DNA from: Tenuibacillus multivorans
GTDB lineage: Bacteria > Bacillota > Bacilli > Bacillales > Alkalibacillaceae
Reading direction: 5' to 3'
DNA: 64,000 nucleotides
Assembly: GCF_900103915.1 (NCBI RefSeq)
Contig: NZ_FNIG01000004.1
Span: 222,778-286,777, forward strand
The notes under the pieces are model-generated. The model was not told the DNA's origin. It worked only from the letters and a program-made list of their open reading frames with translations, and ran no database searches. Both the position numbers and the translations under genes were made by a program. This document shows, piece after piece, positions 17,312-25,493 of this stretch. How positions within the stretch are numbered: the first letter of the stretch is position 1; every line of letters starts with the position of its first letter.

Positions 17312-18034
17312 ATGAATAGAAAAATTGTAATTACTGGAGGAACGAAAGGTTTAGGAAAAGCTCTAGCCTTAGCTTTTGCAAAAGAGGGAGATGCCATTGC
17401 CATATGCGCACGGAATGAAGCGGGGCTTAACGATATGAAAATATTGCTGCATGAGTTAGGAGCGCATGTTCTAGCTATTCAGGCTGATGTTGCAAATGAA
17501 GTTGATGTCGAGAGGTTTGTTTCCAGTGTAGAAGCCAAATGGGGTCATATTGATATTCTAATTAATAATGCCTCGATTTACGGATCCGGTCCGACCTTAT
17601 TGGCGGATTATCCGATTAATCAATTTAAAGAAGTCATGGATGTTAATGTGATGAATCCACTTCTTATGACGCAAAGAGTGTTACCGGGAATGTTACAGCG
17701 TGATAAGGGATTAATTGTTAATATCACTTCTGAAGCGGGTCATCATGGTTATCCTGGCTGGGGTGCTTATGGTGTATCTAAATTTGGTCTCGAAGGTTTG
17801 ACTGAAATTTGGGCAGCTGAATTAAAGGAATCTAATATAAATGTCCACATGATTGATCCAGGTGAAATGGATACTGCCATGCACGATTTGGCTGTTCCGG
17901 ATTGTGATTATGAGTTAGCAGATCCAAACGATGTTGCCAAAGCAATTGTGTATTTAGCTTCAGAATCCAAACAGTTTAACGATATTCGATTAACCGCTGA
18001 AGAACTCTTGGAGGTATCTCAACATGGCTCTTAA
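17312..18034 (+). CDS. Short-chain dehydrogenase coupled to a QueA-like gene
   Basis: The 240-residue SDR has the nucleotide motif TGGTKGLG at about residue 7, NNAS near 89, and catalytic ITSEAGHHG with YGVSK near residues 138-160. AAAGGAGATTATTA precedes the ATG. It overlaps the following QueA-like gene by 11 nt, which itself overlaps a VOC gene by 4 nt. All three are therefore tightly coupled and should serve one pathway. The substrate is unknown; a step on a modified nucleoside or on a small carbonyl compound are possibilities. Confidence 0.9.
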   Translation: MNRKIVITGGTKGLGKALALAFAKEGDAIAICARNEAGLNDMKILLHELGAHVLAIQADVANEVDVERFVSSVEAKWGHIDILINNASIYGSGPTLLADYPINQFKEVMDVNVMNPLLMTQRVLPGMLQRDKGLIVNITSEAGHHGYPGWGAYGVSKFGLEGLTEIWAAELKESNINVHMIDPGEMDTAMHDLAVPDCDYELADPNDVAKAIVYLASESKQFNDIRLTAEELLEVSQHGS

Positions 18035-19046
18035 AACATTCGAGATACCGAAAGATCTAAACGCTTCTCTTCCAGCAGAGTACCGAAATGGTTCTCGCGA
18101 TCAGGTAAAAATGATGGTAACTGAAGCAGGGGAAACGACCTTCACGTCATTCAAAAATTTATCTGACTATGTACAACCGGGTGATGTTTTGATTTTTAAC
18201 AATACACGAACCATACCTGCGAGTCTAAAAGTTGAGTGGAAAGATAAAATAATAGAAATTCGTCTCTCTCAGCAAATCGATAACTTGATTTGGGAAGGGA
18301 TTGTATTAAAAGAGAATGTGAATATTGGTGATAGACTTATAGTGTCATCAAACCTTACGTTCGCAGTCATGGGTCAAGGAAGTGAAGCGCCGTTATTACA
18401 GTTAGAAAGTGGTTTGAACACCCAGGAGACCATCATGGAAATTCTCTCGGTTGGCGAGCCGATTCGATATGATTATATTTATCAACCTTTTCCAATCAAC
18501 ACATATCAAACGGTTTATGGATCGGTTCCAGGTTCGATGGAAATGCCATCTGCGGGTCGAGCGTTTACATGGCAAATCATCAACACGTTAAAAGAAAAGG
18601 GTGCTAAGGTTGGCTTTGTTCAACTCTTTACAGGCCTAAGCTATTATGAAAAAGACCGTTGGCCGAATCCCTCTAATCACCCTGAACGCTTCTGTGTATC
18701 AAAAGAGGTTGCGGATTTGGTCAATCAAGCAAAACGAAAAGGGAATCGAGTCATCGCTGTTGGAACCACAGTCGTTCGAGCTCTTGAATCAGCCGGGAAG
18801 CTGGGTGATGTGGTTGAGAAGAATAATGAATATACCGATCTTTATGTTAATGAACGTTATGAACGAAAAGTGGTCGATAGTTTACTGACGGGCTTGCACG
18901 AGCCTGAGGCGAGCCATTTAGATATGTTGACATCTTGGCTATCAAAAGATGAAATCACAGCTTTGTATCATGAGGCCATTGAACGACAGTTTTTGTGGCA
19001 TGAGTTTGGTGACCTGCATTTAATTTTAGGTGATGACCCATCATGA
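18024..19046 (+). CDS. QueA-like S-adenosylmethionine:tRNA ribosyltransferase-isomerase
   Basis: The 340-residue protein aligns over its length with QueA, which transfers ribose from SAM to preQ1 in tRNA. Conserved elements are FNNTRTIPASLK (NDTRVxPARL in QueA), YQTVYGSVPGSMEMPSAG (QTVYA..GSVAAPTAG), RVIAVGTTVVRALES and the terminal HEFGDLHLI. Several usual residues differ: the N-terminal LPxELIAQxP and DRxxSRLM signatures are changed, and THFHLPxS has become TGLHEPEAS. There is no tgt gene alongside. It may be a divergent paralogue with another substrate. It is translationally coupled on both sides with SDR and VOC genes. Confidence 0.8.
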   Translation: MALKTFEIPKDLNASLPAEYRNGSRDQVKMMVTEAGETTFTSFKNLSDYVQPGDVLIFNNTRTIPASLKVEWKDKIIEIRLSQQIDNLIWEGIVLKENVNIGDRLIVSSNLTFAVMGQGSEAPLLQLESGLNTQETIMEILSVGEPIRYDYIYQPFPINTYQTVYGSVPGSMEMPSAGRAFTWQIINTLKEKGAKVGFVQLFTGLSYYEKDRWPNPSNHPERFCVSKEVADLVNQAKRKGNRVIAVGTTVVRALESAGKLGDVVEKNNEYTDLYVNERYERKVVDSLLTGLHEPEASHLDMLTSWLSKDEITALYHEAIERQFLWHEFGDLHLILGDDPS

Positions 19047-19372
19047 ACATTCATCATATAGGTTTTGAGGTTGAAAATTTACAACAAGCGGTTGAATTCT
19101 TTGAAAAGCAGTGTCAGATGAATATTATTAATACACTAAAATGGAATAGTGAACAGATCGTTTTTTTAAGGTCCAAAAGTGGAATGGTGATTGAATTAAC
19201 AGAGGGTCATAACTTTGATACGCACATCGCTTATGAAAATATAAATCTGACCGATTGGATTAAACACACGAAGAACAGTATAGACGGTCCTTATCAAGTC
19301 CTAGATGGTGAAACAGTCTTTGTTCATAATCATCAACACCCTTGGTATGAGATATGTTCATTTAAAATTTAA
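19043..19372 (+). CDS. VOC / glyoxalase-like protein
   Basis: The 109-residue protein is a single VOC domain beginning IHHIGFEVENLQQAVEFFEK and ending with HPWYEICSF, where the metal ligands His and Glu would be. Its ATG overlaps the QueA-like stop (ATGA), so the gene belongs to the same operon. VOC domains act as lyases, dioxygenases or epimerases with a metal; none can be assigned here. It is followed directly by a bidirectional terminator. Confidence 0.8.
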   Translation: MNIHHIGFEVENLQQAVEFFEKQCQMNIINTLKWNSEQIVFLRSKSGMVIELTEGHNFDTHIAYENINLTDWIKHTKNSIDGPYQVLDGETVFVHNHQHPWYEICSFKI

Positions 19373-19373
19373 A

Positions 19374-19404
19374 AAACCGGGCGCCTAATTAAGGCGTCCG
19401 GTTT
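19374..19404. terminator. Bidirectional terminator
   Basis: AAACCGG-CGCC pairs with GGCG-CCGGTTT around TAATTAA, with A and T runs on either side. It serves the convergent VOC and thioredoxin genes. Confidence 0.85.
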
Positions 19405-19408
19405 GAAT

Positions 19409-19885
19409 TTAATTTAAAGCGTTTTGATTAAAGAAAGTCTCAAATTCGTCCATTGTTTCGCGATCACCAACAATACGATCGACTTCTTCGCCGTCTTCGA
19501 AATGAATAAGGGTAGGTGTTGCTTCAATATGGTAGTCATTCCAACCGTCTTCAAACTCTAACAGGTTGTATTGCTTCACGTCCACACCCATTTCATCAGC
19601 TAATGGCATGAGTCGAGGTGTTAGGTTTCGGCAGTGTGAACACTCAGGACTGAAGAAATAAACCGTGACATCTTCTCCAGCATCTAATTTTTCTTGCAAT
19701 TCATCAGGTAAAATGATGTTTTGATAATGCTCGTTATCTAATAACTCAGCTGTTGATGAATTAAGTGACTCCTTACCATATGGGTTATCACCGCCTACAG
19801 TTTCAGTTTGTGCCAAATTGGTTAAAATGGCTACAGCGATAAACAGGACAATTATTGTCGCTCCAAATATGATCAACTTTTTCAT
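19409..19885 (-). CDS. Membrane-anchored thioredoxin-like protein paired with BdbC
   Basis: The 158-residue protein has an N-terminal membrane anchor (about residues 4-23) and an extracellular thioredoxin fold, with FFSPECSHCRNL giving the redox pair Cys82/Cys85. A cis-proline segment ATPTLIHF follows. It starts 1 nt after the bdbC stop with GGAGGAAT before the ATG, so both are cotranscribed. By context it is the extracytoplasmic partner that BdbC reoxidises, filling the role of BdbD or BdbA in Bacillus, although its sequence is closer to plain thioredoxin than to DsbA-like BdbD. Confidence 0.8.
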   Translation of the reverse strand: MKKLIIFGATIIVLFIAVAILTNLAQTETVGGDNPYGKESLNSSTAELLDNEHYQNIILPDELQEKLDAGEDVTVYFFSPECSHCRNLTPRLMPLADEMGVDVKQYNLLEFEDGWNDYHIEATPTLIHFEDGEEVDRIVGDRETMDEFETFFNQNALN

Positions 19886-19886
19886 A

Positions 19887-20309
19887 TTATTCCTCCTTCA
19901 TTCGTTTCCAAACGATAATTGACGTGATCAAAATGATTAAAAATGCTGTTCCTGCTAGAAATGGAATGGAGATAAATCCGAACCGATCAATATAAGCACC
20001 TGTGCAGGATACCCGTCCACATGCAGGGGATGCTTCCGCTAAAGCCTCAATTCTTTGAATCAAGTAATGATAGCTTGAAATAAGAAAACCGATTATGGAA
20101 AATACCGTTGTATGATAGACGGTTTTAGGGTCTTTAATCGCAATACCAATAAGTAAGATAATAACCATTGGATACATGAAAATACGCTGAATCCAACAAA
20201 GCTTACACGGTTCGTATAACTTGATTTCTGAGAAGTAAAGTGAACCTAATGTGGCAACAAAGGCCACGATCCAAGCAAAAAGCATTAAATTTTCGTTCTT
20301 CTTGTCCAT
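19887..20309 (-). CDS. bdbC: Thiol-disulfide oxidoreductase BdbC (DsbB-like)
   Basis: The 140-residue membrane protein has four helices and the two DsbB-type cysteine pairs. The first is PCKLCWIQR (Cys35/Cys38), the second ACGRVSC (Cys97/Cys102). It passes electrons from the extracellular thiol oxidase to quinone. Motifs such as SLYFSEI and FGFISIPFLA match Bacillus BdbC. The ATG at 20309 is preferred because AGGTG lies 6-7 nt upstream; a GTG three codons earlier overlaps that site. It is cotranscribed with the thioredoxin gene. Confidence 0.9.
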   Translation of the reverse strand: MDKKNENLMLFAWIVAFVATLGSLYFSEIKLYEPCKLCWIQRIFMYPMVIILLIGIAIKDPKTVYHTTVFSIIGFLISSYHYLIQRIEALAEASPACGRVSCTGAYIDRFGFISIPFLAGTAFLIILITSIIVWKRMKEE

Positions 20310-20466
20310 CCATTTCACCTACAATAATATCAGACATTTGTGAAGATTATAGCTTACTAAAAAAGATTATAGTACTTATTCTACTAGAAAGAAAAACATA
20401 CGAATTATTATTTTTTAAAATTTTTATGACTTAATGTATACTTGTTGTCGACAGGAGGTTGTCATA

Positions 20467-21240
20467 ATGACATTTACACAAAAAATTATGAGTAAATATG
20501 CGGCATCATTTGCAGCATTTTTTGGTTTAGTATTGGTTTACTTCTTATTATCAAACATGCACATTCCTGATACTTATAATCTGGTGATAAGTCCTTTGAA
20601 CTGGACTATCTATGGTGTGTATTTAATTATTGCTTCTTATATTATTGACCGGATTTTACATAAATTTAATACAAGCCGAAAATGGAGCTATATTAATGCA
20701 TACATATTAGCTGGTGTTTTTATATGGGTTGTCTTATTTATTCCCGTTTTAATGAATTCTTTTTCAGGTTATATTTATGTCGTCTTGTATGGAAGCATGT
20801 TTACGGTCTTTCCGTTTATCGGATATTATTTAATCGAAAATGCCATCCGCCAGTCTTGGGGACGAATCATTATAGTTGGTTTCCCGGCTTTAATTATACT
20901 CGTCTCGTTTCTAATCATTAACCCAACTATTAAATCAGGATTTACAAGTGATTACAGTGATCAAACATACACAGCCGAGTTTGAACAATTAAATGGTACT
21001 GAGGAAATCAACATCCCTGTTGAAGAAGGGAAAACATATGATATTGATATCATGTGGAGCATCCCAAGTGAATCGGGTTATGGTATGCGTGTCAATCCAA
21101 ATTTAGAAGAACTTGGTGATATGAAGCAAAAATCGGATTGGATTTATCAATTTGAAGCAAAAGCGAATGGAACACTAGATTTAATTTACTATGGCCATAA
21201 TATCGAAGGGTCGCTTACAGTCGAATGGACTGAATTATAA
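20467..21240 (+). CDS. Uncharacterised membrane protein with C-terminal outer domain
   Basis: The 257-residue protein has about five membrane helices within residues 10-160, followed by a soluble acidic domain of about 100 residues. That domain has a beta-rich look (YTAEFEQLNGTEEINIPVEEG, GSLTVEWTEL). I do not recognise a family. The start at 20467 is chosen because AGGAGG lies 8 nt upstream; an earlier in-frame ATG overlaps the ribosome site region. It is a single gene, divergent from bdbC and followed by a terminator. Function unknown. Confidence 0.7.
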   Translation: MTFTQKIMSKYAASFAAFFGLVLVYFLLSNMHIPDTYNLVISPLNWTIYGVYLIIASYIIDRILHKFNTSRKWSYINAYILAGVFIWVVLFIPVLMNSFSGYIYVVLYGSMFTVFPFIGYYLIENAIRQSWGRIIIVGFPALIILVSFLIINPTIKSGFTSDYSDQTYTAEFEQLNGTEEINIPVEEGKTYDIDIMWSIPSESGYGMRVNPNLEELGDMKQKSDWIYQFEAKANGTLDLIYYGHNIEGSLTVEWTEL

Positions 21241-21243
21241 ATA

Positions 21244-21273
21244 AATCACGCGTTTTCCCTACGCGTGATTTTA
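21244..21273 (+). terminator. Terminator after the membrane protein gene
   Basis: AATCACGCG pairs with CGCGTGATT around a 9-nt loop and is followed by TTATATTT. Confidence 0.8.
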
Positions 21274-21276
21274 TAT

Positions 21277-21330
21277 TTGCAAAATATAATTAAATCATTA
21301 TATTATAATATAAGCATATGATTATATGAG
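21277..21330 (+). promoter_or_regulatory. ars operon promoter with AT-rich palindromic operator region
   Basis: TTGCAA (21277-21282) and TATTAT (21301-21306) are 18 nt apart. The stretch from 21293 to 21327 is an imperfect inverted repeat of ATCAT/ATATTATAATATAA/ATGAT type, a plausible ArsR operator overlapping the -10 box. Confidence 0.5.
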
Positions 21331-21337
21331 GTGATTC

Positions 21338-21688
21338 ATGTACATGGAAAAGACATATTTAAGTATTGAAGAGTTATCAACAGTTTTAAAGTTACTAGGC
21401 GACCGTACAAGACTAGACATTATGCGTTATGTTTCAGTTGATGAATGTTGTGTGTGCGAGTTAGTTGAGTTGTTAAATTTATCACAACCATCTATTAGTC
21501 AACATTTACGGAAATTAAAGGATGCTCGACTAGTCAACGAAAAACGTAAGGGAAATTGGGTGTTTTATTCAAAGAATATGAATCACCCAGCATCTGAAAT
21601 CATCAACGGAATTTTAGGGCATTTACCAGACGGGAAAAAAGAAATAGAAGAGTTATCGAATCAGAATATGCGTATTATTTGTGATTAG
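21338..21688 (+). CDS. arsR: Arsenical-responsive repressor ArsR
   Basis: The 116-residue winged-helix protein has the ArsR metal site DECCVCELVELL (Cys37, Cys38, Cys40) at the start of the recognition region. The DNA-binding helix SQPSISQHLRKLKDARLV follows. As(III) or Sb(III) binding to these thiols releases the operator. It leads an arsR-arsB-arsC operon, with arsB starting 15 nt downstream. A palindromic promoter region lies directly upstream, fitting autoregulation. Confidence 0.95.
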   Translation: MYMEKTYLSIEELSTVLKLLGDRTRLDIMRYVSVDECCVCELVELLNLSQPSISQHLRKLKDARLVNEKRKGNWVFYSKNMNHPASEIINGILGHLPDGKKEIEELSNQNMRIICD

Positions 21689-21703
21689 AGAGGGAGTTTC
21701 GAC

Positions 21704-22996
21704 TTGGACATTACTGTAGCTATGATCATATTTTTGGCCACACTCACACTTGTCATATGGCAACCGAAAAACTTAGGGATCGGATGGACCGCTTGTGGAG
21801 GGGCATTACTAGCTCTATTATTCGGTGTTGTCACATTTGGCGATGTCATTGCCGTAACAGATTTGGTCTGGAATGCAACACTTGCATTTGTTGCTATTAT
21901 TTTAATTTCTTTAATTTTAGACGAAATTGGATTTTTCGAATGGGCTGCCCTACATATGGCGCGTTTAGCGAATGGCAGTGGCCTTAAGATGTTTATATTG
22001 GTGACGTTATTAGGCGCAGCCGTAGCGGCGTTATTCGCGAACGATGGTGCAGCGCTTATTTTGACTCCGATTGTATTATCGATGGTTAGAGCGTTGAATT
22101 TTAAAGAGGCGATGATTCTGCCATTTATTATGGCGAGTGGTTTTATTGCCGATACAACCTCATTGCCTCTTATTATTAGTAATCTAGTTAATATAGTTTC
22201 CGCGGACTTTTTTGGAATTGGGTTTACGGAATATTTAATTCGGATGATTATTCCCAATCTGTTTTCGATCGTTTCTAGTATCACCGTTCTTTATATGTTT
22301 TTTAGAAAATCGTTACCAAAGGATTATGATTTAGCATATTTAAAAAAGCCACATGAAGCGATAAAAGACCATAAGATGTTCCGTCTATCCTGGGTTGTTT
22401 TGGCGATTTTATTAATTGGTTATTTTGTTAGTGAGTTTATTGAAGTACCGGTTTCTATTGTGGCTGGTATTATTGCAATTTTCTTTTTATGGATGGCTAA
22501 ACGAAGTCCGGCTGTTCCGACGATGGATGTGGTGAAAGGGGCACCGTGGGATATTGTCTTTTTCTCAATCGGTATGTATGTCGTCGTTTATGGGTTAAGA
22601 AATGTTGGTTTAACTGACTTACTGGCTCAGGTATTGGATGCAGCGGCTGATCAAGGCTTATTTATCGCGACGATTTCTATGGGTTATATCGCAGCTGTTT
22701 TATCATCCATTATGAATAATATGCCGACAGTCATGATTGACGCTATTGCCATTACGAATACAAATACAACAGGCACTATTCGAGAAGCGATGATCTATGC
22801 TAACGTCATTGGAAGTGATTTAGGACCAAAAATAACCCCAATTGGTTCTTTAGCAACACTGTTATGGTTACATGTGTTATCGAAAAAAGGGATTCATATT
22901 TCATGGGGATACTACTTTAAAGTTGGGATTATCCTAACCATCCCCGTGTTATTCTTTACTTTGTTAGGATTATATATTTCGATACTACTAATATAA
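21704..22996 (+). CDS. arsB: Arsenite efflux permease ArsB
   Basis: The 430-residue protein has about twelve membrane helices and the ArsB/NhaD-superfamily features. These include [22 protein letters not shown] near residue 62, [14 protein letters not shown] near 107 and the [11 protein letters not shown] segment in the C-terminal half. It exports arsenite or antimonite using the proton gradient. The start is TTG at 21704 with GAGGGAG upstream. It lies between arsR and arsC in one operon. Confidence 0.95.
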   Translation: MDITVAMIIFLATLTLVIWQPKNLGIGWTACGGALLALLFGVVTFGDVIAVTDLVWNATLAFVAIILISLILDEIGFFEWAALHMARLANGSGLKMFILVTLLGAAVAALFANDGAALILTPIVLSMVRALNFKEAMILPFIMASGFIADTTSLPLIISNLVNIVSADFFGIGFTEYLIRMIIPNLFSIVSSITVLYMFFRKSLPKDYDLAYLKKPHEAIKDHKMFRLSWVVLAILLIGYFVSEFIEVPVSIVAGIIAIFFLWMAKRSPAVPTMDVVKGAPWDIVFFSIGMYVVVYGLRNVGLTDLLAQVLDAAADQGLFIATISMGYIAAVLSSIMNNMPTVMIDAIAITNTNTTGTIREAMIYANVIGSDLGPKITPIGSLATLLWLHVLSKKGIHISWGYYFKVGIILTIPVLFFTLLGLYISILLI

Positions 22997-23014
22997 TAAA
23001 GCGAGGGATTGATA

Positions 23015-23425
23015 GTGGCAGAAAAACCGATTTTATACTTTATATGCACAGGAAATTCATGCCGTAGTCAGATGGCAGAAGGCTTTGGAAAAGAAGTATT
23101 AGGTGACAACTGGGATGTCCGAAGTGCAGGTATTGAAGCACATGGCTTAAACCCTAAAGCGGTTGAAATGATGGACGAGGTTGGGGTTGATATTTCAAAT
23201 CAAGAGTCCTCAACCATTGATCTTGATGCTCTAAACAGGGCAGAATTAGTCATTACTTTGTGCGGCGATGCACGCGACAATTGCCCGACATTACCGCCAA
23301 ATGTGCAATCTGAACATTGGGGATTAGTTGACCCAGCGAAAGCCGAAGGAACAGAAGCAGAAGTCAATCAAGTCTTTCGCGACGTCCGTGATGACATTAA
23401 AAGTAGAATAAAAGAGTTGAAGTAG
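23015..23425 (+). CDS. arsC: Thioredoxin-coupled arsenate reductase ArsC
   Basis: The 136-residue protein is the low-molecular-weight phosphatase type of arsenate reductase. The P-loop [13 protein letters not shown] holds nucleophile Cys11; the resolving cysteines Cys83 and Cys90 lie in [13 protein letters not shown]. It reduces arsenate to arsenite with thioredoxin as electron donor. GTG at 23015 is preferred since GAGGG is then 7 nt upstream; TTG at 23009 is too close. Last gene of arsRBC, followed by a terminator. Confidence 0.95.
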   Translation: MAEKPILYFICTGNSCRSQMAEGFGKEVLGDNWDVRSAGIEAHGLNPKAVEMMDEVGVDISNQESSTIDLDALNRAELVITLCGDARDNCPTLPPNVQSEHWGLVDPAKAEGTEAEVNQVFRDVRDDIKSRIKELK

Positions 23426-23449
23426 ACCGCTAAATGGCGGTCTGTTTTC
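23424..23449 (+). terminator. Terminator of the ars operon
   Basis: AGACCGC pairs with GCGGTCT around TAAATG, followed by GTTTTCA. Confidence 0.75.
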
Positions 23450-23490
23450 ACTTTTAAGAGGTTTTAATGATGTTATTGATGGTCACCATC

Positions 23491-24114
23491 CTAAAAATCT
23501 TTTAAACTTTTTGCGATTAAATATTGCGCTCCGTAGTAAAACAGCATAACGAGTACACTAGCATAGGGGATCTCAACAACGAACATATTCCAAGCTAGAA
23601 TGGCATCTGAAATTAAAAAAAGTATAGCACCTATAGCAGCGAAAAGATTCCGAGTCATAATTGCTGTCCACACCATAAATGAGATGACCATGATGTATAA
23701 TATAATTGGCATGATTAACGATTGCTTCCCGCTATTTACAATCGATGTGATTAAGCCATGACCGATAATATAACTGAAGAGGATGATCGGTACTATCGAT
23801 GTTGCTCGCATGAATGATGAGCACCATTGTGTCATAAATGCCACTACATAACATAAATGGCCGATAAGAAATGCTGTTAAACCAATCGTGAAATGATGGA
23901 GTGTGACATCGCCAACAGCACCAAAAACGAGTCCAATAATGATTAAGTAATGGATTAGGTGCCGACTTTTAGGCATGTTCAATATAGCGTAAAGAATTAT
24001 AAAAGCTATAGGTAGAACTTTTAAAAAGAGCTCAAACTCAAAAGACGTACTTGGACGAAAGAAAATATAGAATAATGCTGTTAGGATGATAGCAATCGTT
24101 AATAAATTTTTCAT
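23491..24114 (-). CDS. Lysoplasmalogenase (YhhN/TMEM86 family)
   Basis: The 207-residue protein has about eight membrane helices and YhhN-family segments such as LIIIGLVFGAVGDVTLH, LTAFLIGHLCYVVAF and ILFLISDAILAWN, which carry the conserved aspartates. Family members hydrolyse the vinyl-ether bond of lysoplasmalogens. Whether this organism makes plasmalogens is not shown, so the name is by family. ATG at 24114 is preferred: AAAGGGGAG lies 8 nt upstream, and longer in-frame starts overlap that site. Confidence 0.8.
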   Translation of the reverse strand: MKNLLTIAIILTALFYIFFRPSTSFEFELFLKVLPIAFIILYAILNMPKSRHLIHYLIIIGLVFGAVGDVTLHHFTIGLTAFLIGHLCYVVAFMTQWCSSFMRATSIVPIILFSYIIGHGLITSIVNSGKQSLIMPIILYIMVISFMVWTAIMTRNLFAAIGAILFLISDAILAWNMFVVEIPYASVLVMLFYYGAQYLIAKSLKDF

Positions 24115-24177
24115 ACGAACACTCCCCTTTTCATTTATATATTCAAAACATTTATTTAACATTACGGAGGATTTAAA

Positions 24178-24237
24178 ATGTATAAACAGGTTATCGCTTA
24201 TGAACGAGAAGAGGTGGATGACTTTGTTAGATATTAA
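24178..24237 (+). CDS. Possible 19-residue peptide ahead of the DUF4269 gene
   Basis: A 19-codon frame opens at ATG 24178 after a very good CGGAGG ribosome site. It ends at 24237, inside the start region of the DUF4269 gene, in another frame. The peptide contains YEREEVDDFVRY and has no known family. It may be a short translated leader, or a remnant of a displaced gene. Confidence 0.3.
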   Translation: MYKQVIAYEREEVDDFVRY

Positions 24238-24753
24238 AGATTTACAATATGGAGACGATATTCAACGACAGCGCTTGAAGCGATAACAGAACTCCATATT
24301 TTAGAGGATTTATCGGAGTATCAACCAACGTTATGTGGGACGGTTCCGCTTGGGATTAATATAGAAGGATCGGACTTAGATATGGTGATAGAGGTTCATG
24401 ATTTCGATGAGTTTGAACAAAAACTAACACGCCTTTATAGTCGGGAAGAAGGGTTTAGAGTTAAACGTTTTACTGTTCGCGGTGTCTCGACTATTAAAGC
24501 GAATTTTTATTTTAGGGGTTTTGAATTTGAATTGTTTGGTCAACCACAACCTATTCATAAACAATATGCTTATCTACATATGGTGATTGAAGACAGCATT
24601 TTAAAGCAACGGCCAGAGTTAAAAGAGAAAATATATGATTTAAAAACGAAAGGCTATAAGACTGAACCTGCCTTTTGTAAGCTTTTAGAATTAAGTGGTG
24701 ATCCATACGAAGCTTTATTAGATTATGGAGTTAAAAATAAACTTTTAAGGTGA
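24218..24753 (+). pseudogene. DUF4269 nucleotidyltransferase-like gene broken by a -1 frameshift
   Basis: From ATG 24218 (AGAAGAGGTGG upstream) translation gives 22 residues and stops at 24284. Moving to the -1 frame after the CAG codon around 24269-24271 restores a long product. It runs ALEAITELHILEDLSEYQP, then LCGTVPLGINIEGSDLDMV, and continues unbroken to 24753. GTVPLGINIEGSDLDM is the family's nucleotidyltransferase-type motif. The distal frame alone could start at 24382 but would lose that motif. One missing base, by mutation or sequencing error, explains it; there is no slippery heptamer. Its stop overlaps the methyltransferase start region. Confidence 0.8.
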
Positions 24754-24761
24754 TGATTGTG

Positions 24762-25448
24762 GTGAAATCTAATTGGCATTCAGACGCAAGGGAAAAGTGG
24801 AATGAGCGTGCCTCTTTTTGGCATGCTAATAGCCAAGAAATGTGGGATAACGGCAGTCGTAAATCGATTGTTCCTTTTTTCAAAAAGCATGTTCCGGACG
24901 AATCTAAGGTATTGGATTTAGGATGTGGCGATGGATATGGCTCTTATAAGCTTTGGCGTGAAGGCTATGACGTTAAAGGAGTTGATTTGTCTGATGAGAT
25001 GGTTCGATTATGTCAACAACGTCAAACGGATGACATGGAGCGGCTTCAATTTTTACAGGCGGATATGCTTGATCTTCCGTTTAATGAGAATGAATTTGAT
25101 GCTCTAATGGCAATTAATGCGTTGGAGTGGGCTGAGGTTCCAATCCAAGCTTTAGAAGAATTGATCAGAGTTATCAAACCTGGTGGGTTTATGTGTATCG
25201 GGGTGTTAGGTCCGACAGCAGCACCACGTGTCAATAGCTACCAACGGTTATATGGCGAAAATGTGATTATGAATACGATGATGCCTTGGGAGTTTACAAA
25301 GATTGTTGAAGAGCAAGAGCTAGAGGTTCTTGATCAGGAATACGTCTTTAAACGCGGTGTAGATGAAAAGCATATAAGTTCATTACCTGTAGAACTGCGT
25401 CAAGCCTTAACCTTTATAACAGTTTTTATGATTAAGAAATCACTCTGA
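24762..25448 (+). CDS. Class I SAM-dependent methyltransferase
   Basis: The protein of about 228 residues has the SAM motif I VLDLGCGDGYGSYKLWREG near residue 50. It continues with GVDLSDEMVRLC, the acidic ADMLDLPFNENEFDALM and the post-II segment LEELIRVIKPGGFMCIG. This is a Methyltransf_11 type enzyme. GTG codons at 24759 and 24762 both follow AAGGTGA with usable spacing; 24762 is chosen for its 8-nt gap, but 24753 is possible. It follows the DUF4269 gene without a gap. The substrate is unknown. Confidence 0.85.
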   Translation: MKSNWHSDAREKWNERASFWHANSQEMWDNGSRKSIVPFFKKHVPDESKVLDLGCGDGYGSYKLWREGYDVKGVDLSDEMVRLCQQRQTDDMERLQFLQADMLDLPFNENEFDALMAINALEWAEVPIQALEELIRVIKPGGFMCIGVLGPTAAPRVNSYQRLYGENVIMNTMMPWEFTKIVEEQELEVLDQEYVFKRGVDEKHISSLPVELRQALTFITVFMIKKSL

Positions 25449-25458
25449 GCCAAAGTAA

Positions 25459-25488
25459 AAAAGCTGCCGATTAAGGTCGGCAGCTTTC
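25459..25488. terminator. Terminator between convergent genes
   Basis: AAAGCTGCCGA pairs with TCGGCAGCTTT around TTAAGG; A and T runs on both sides suit use in both directions. Confidence 0.85.
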
Positions 25489-25493
25489 CAATG

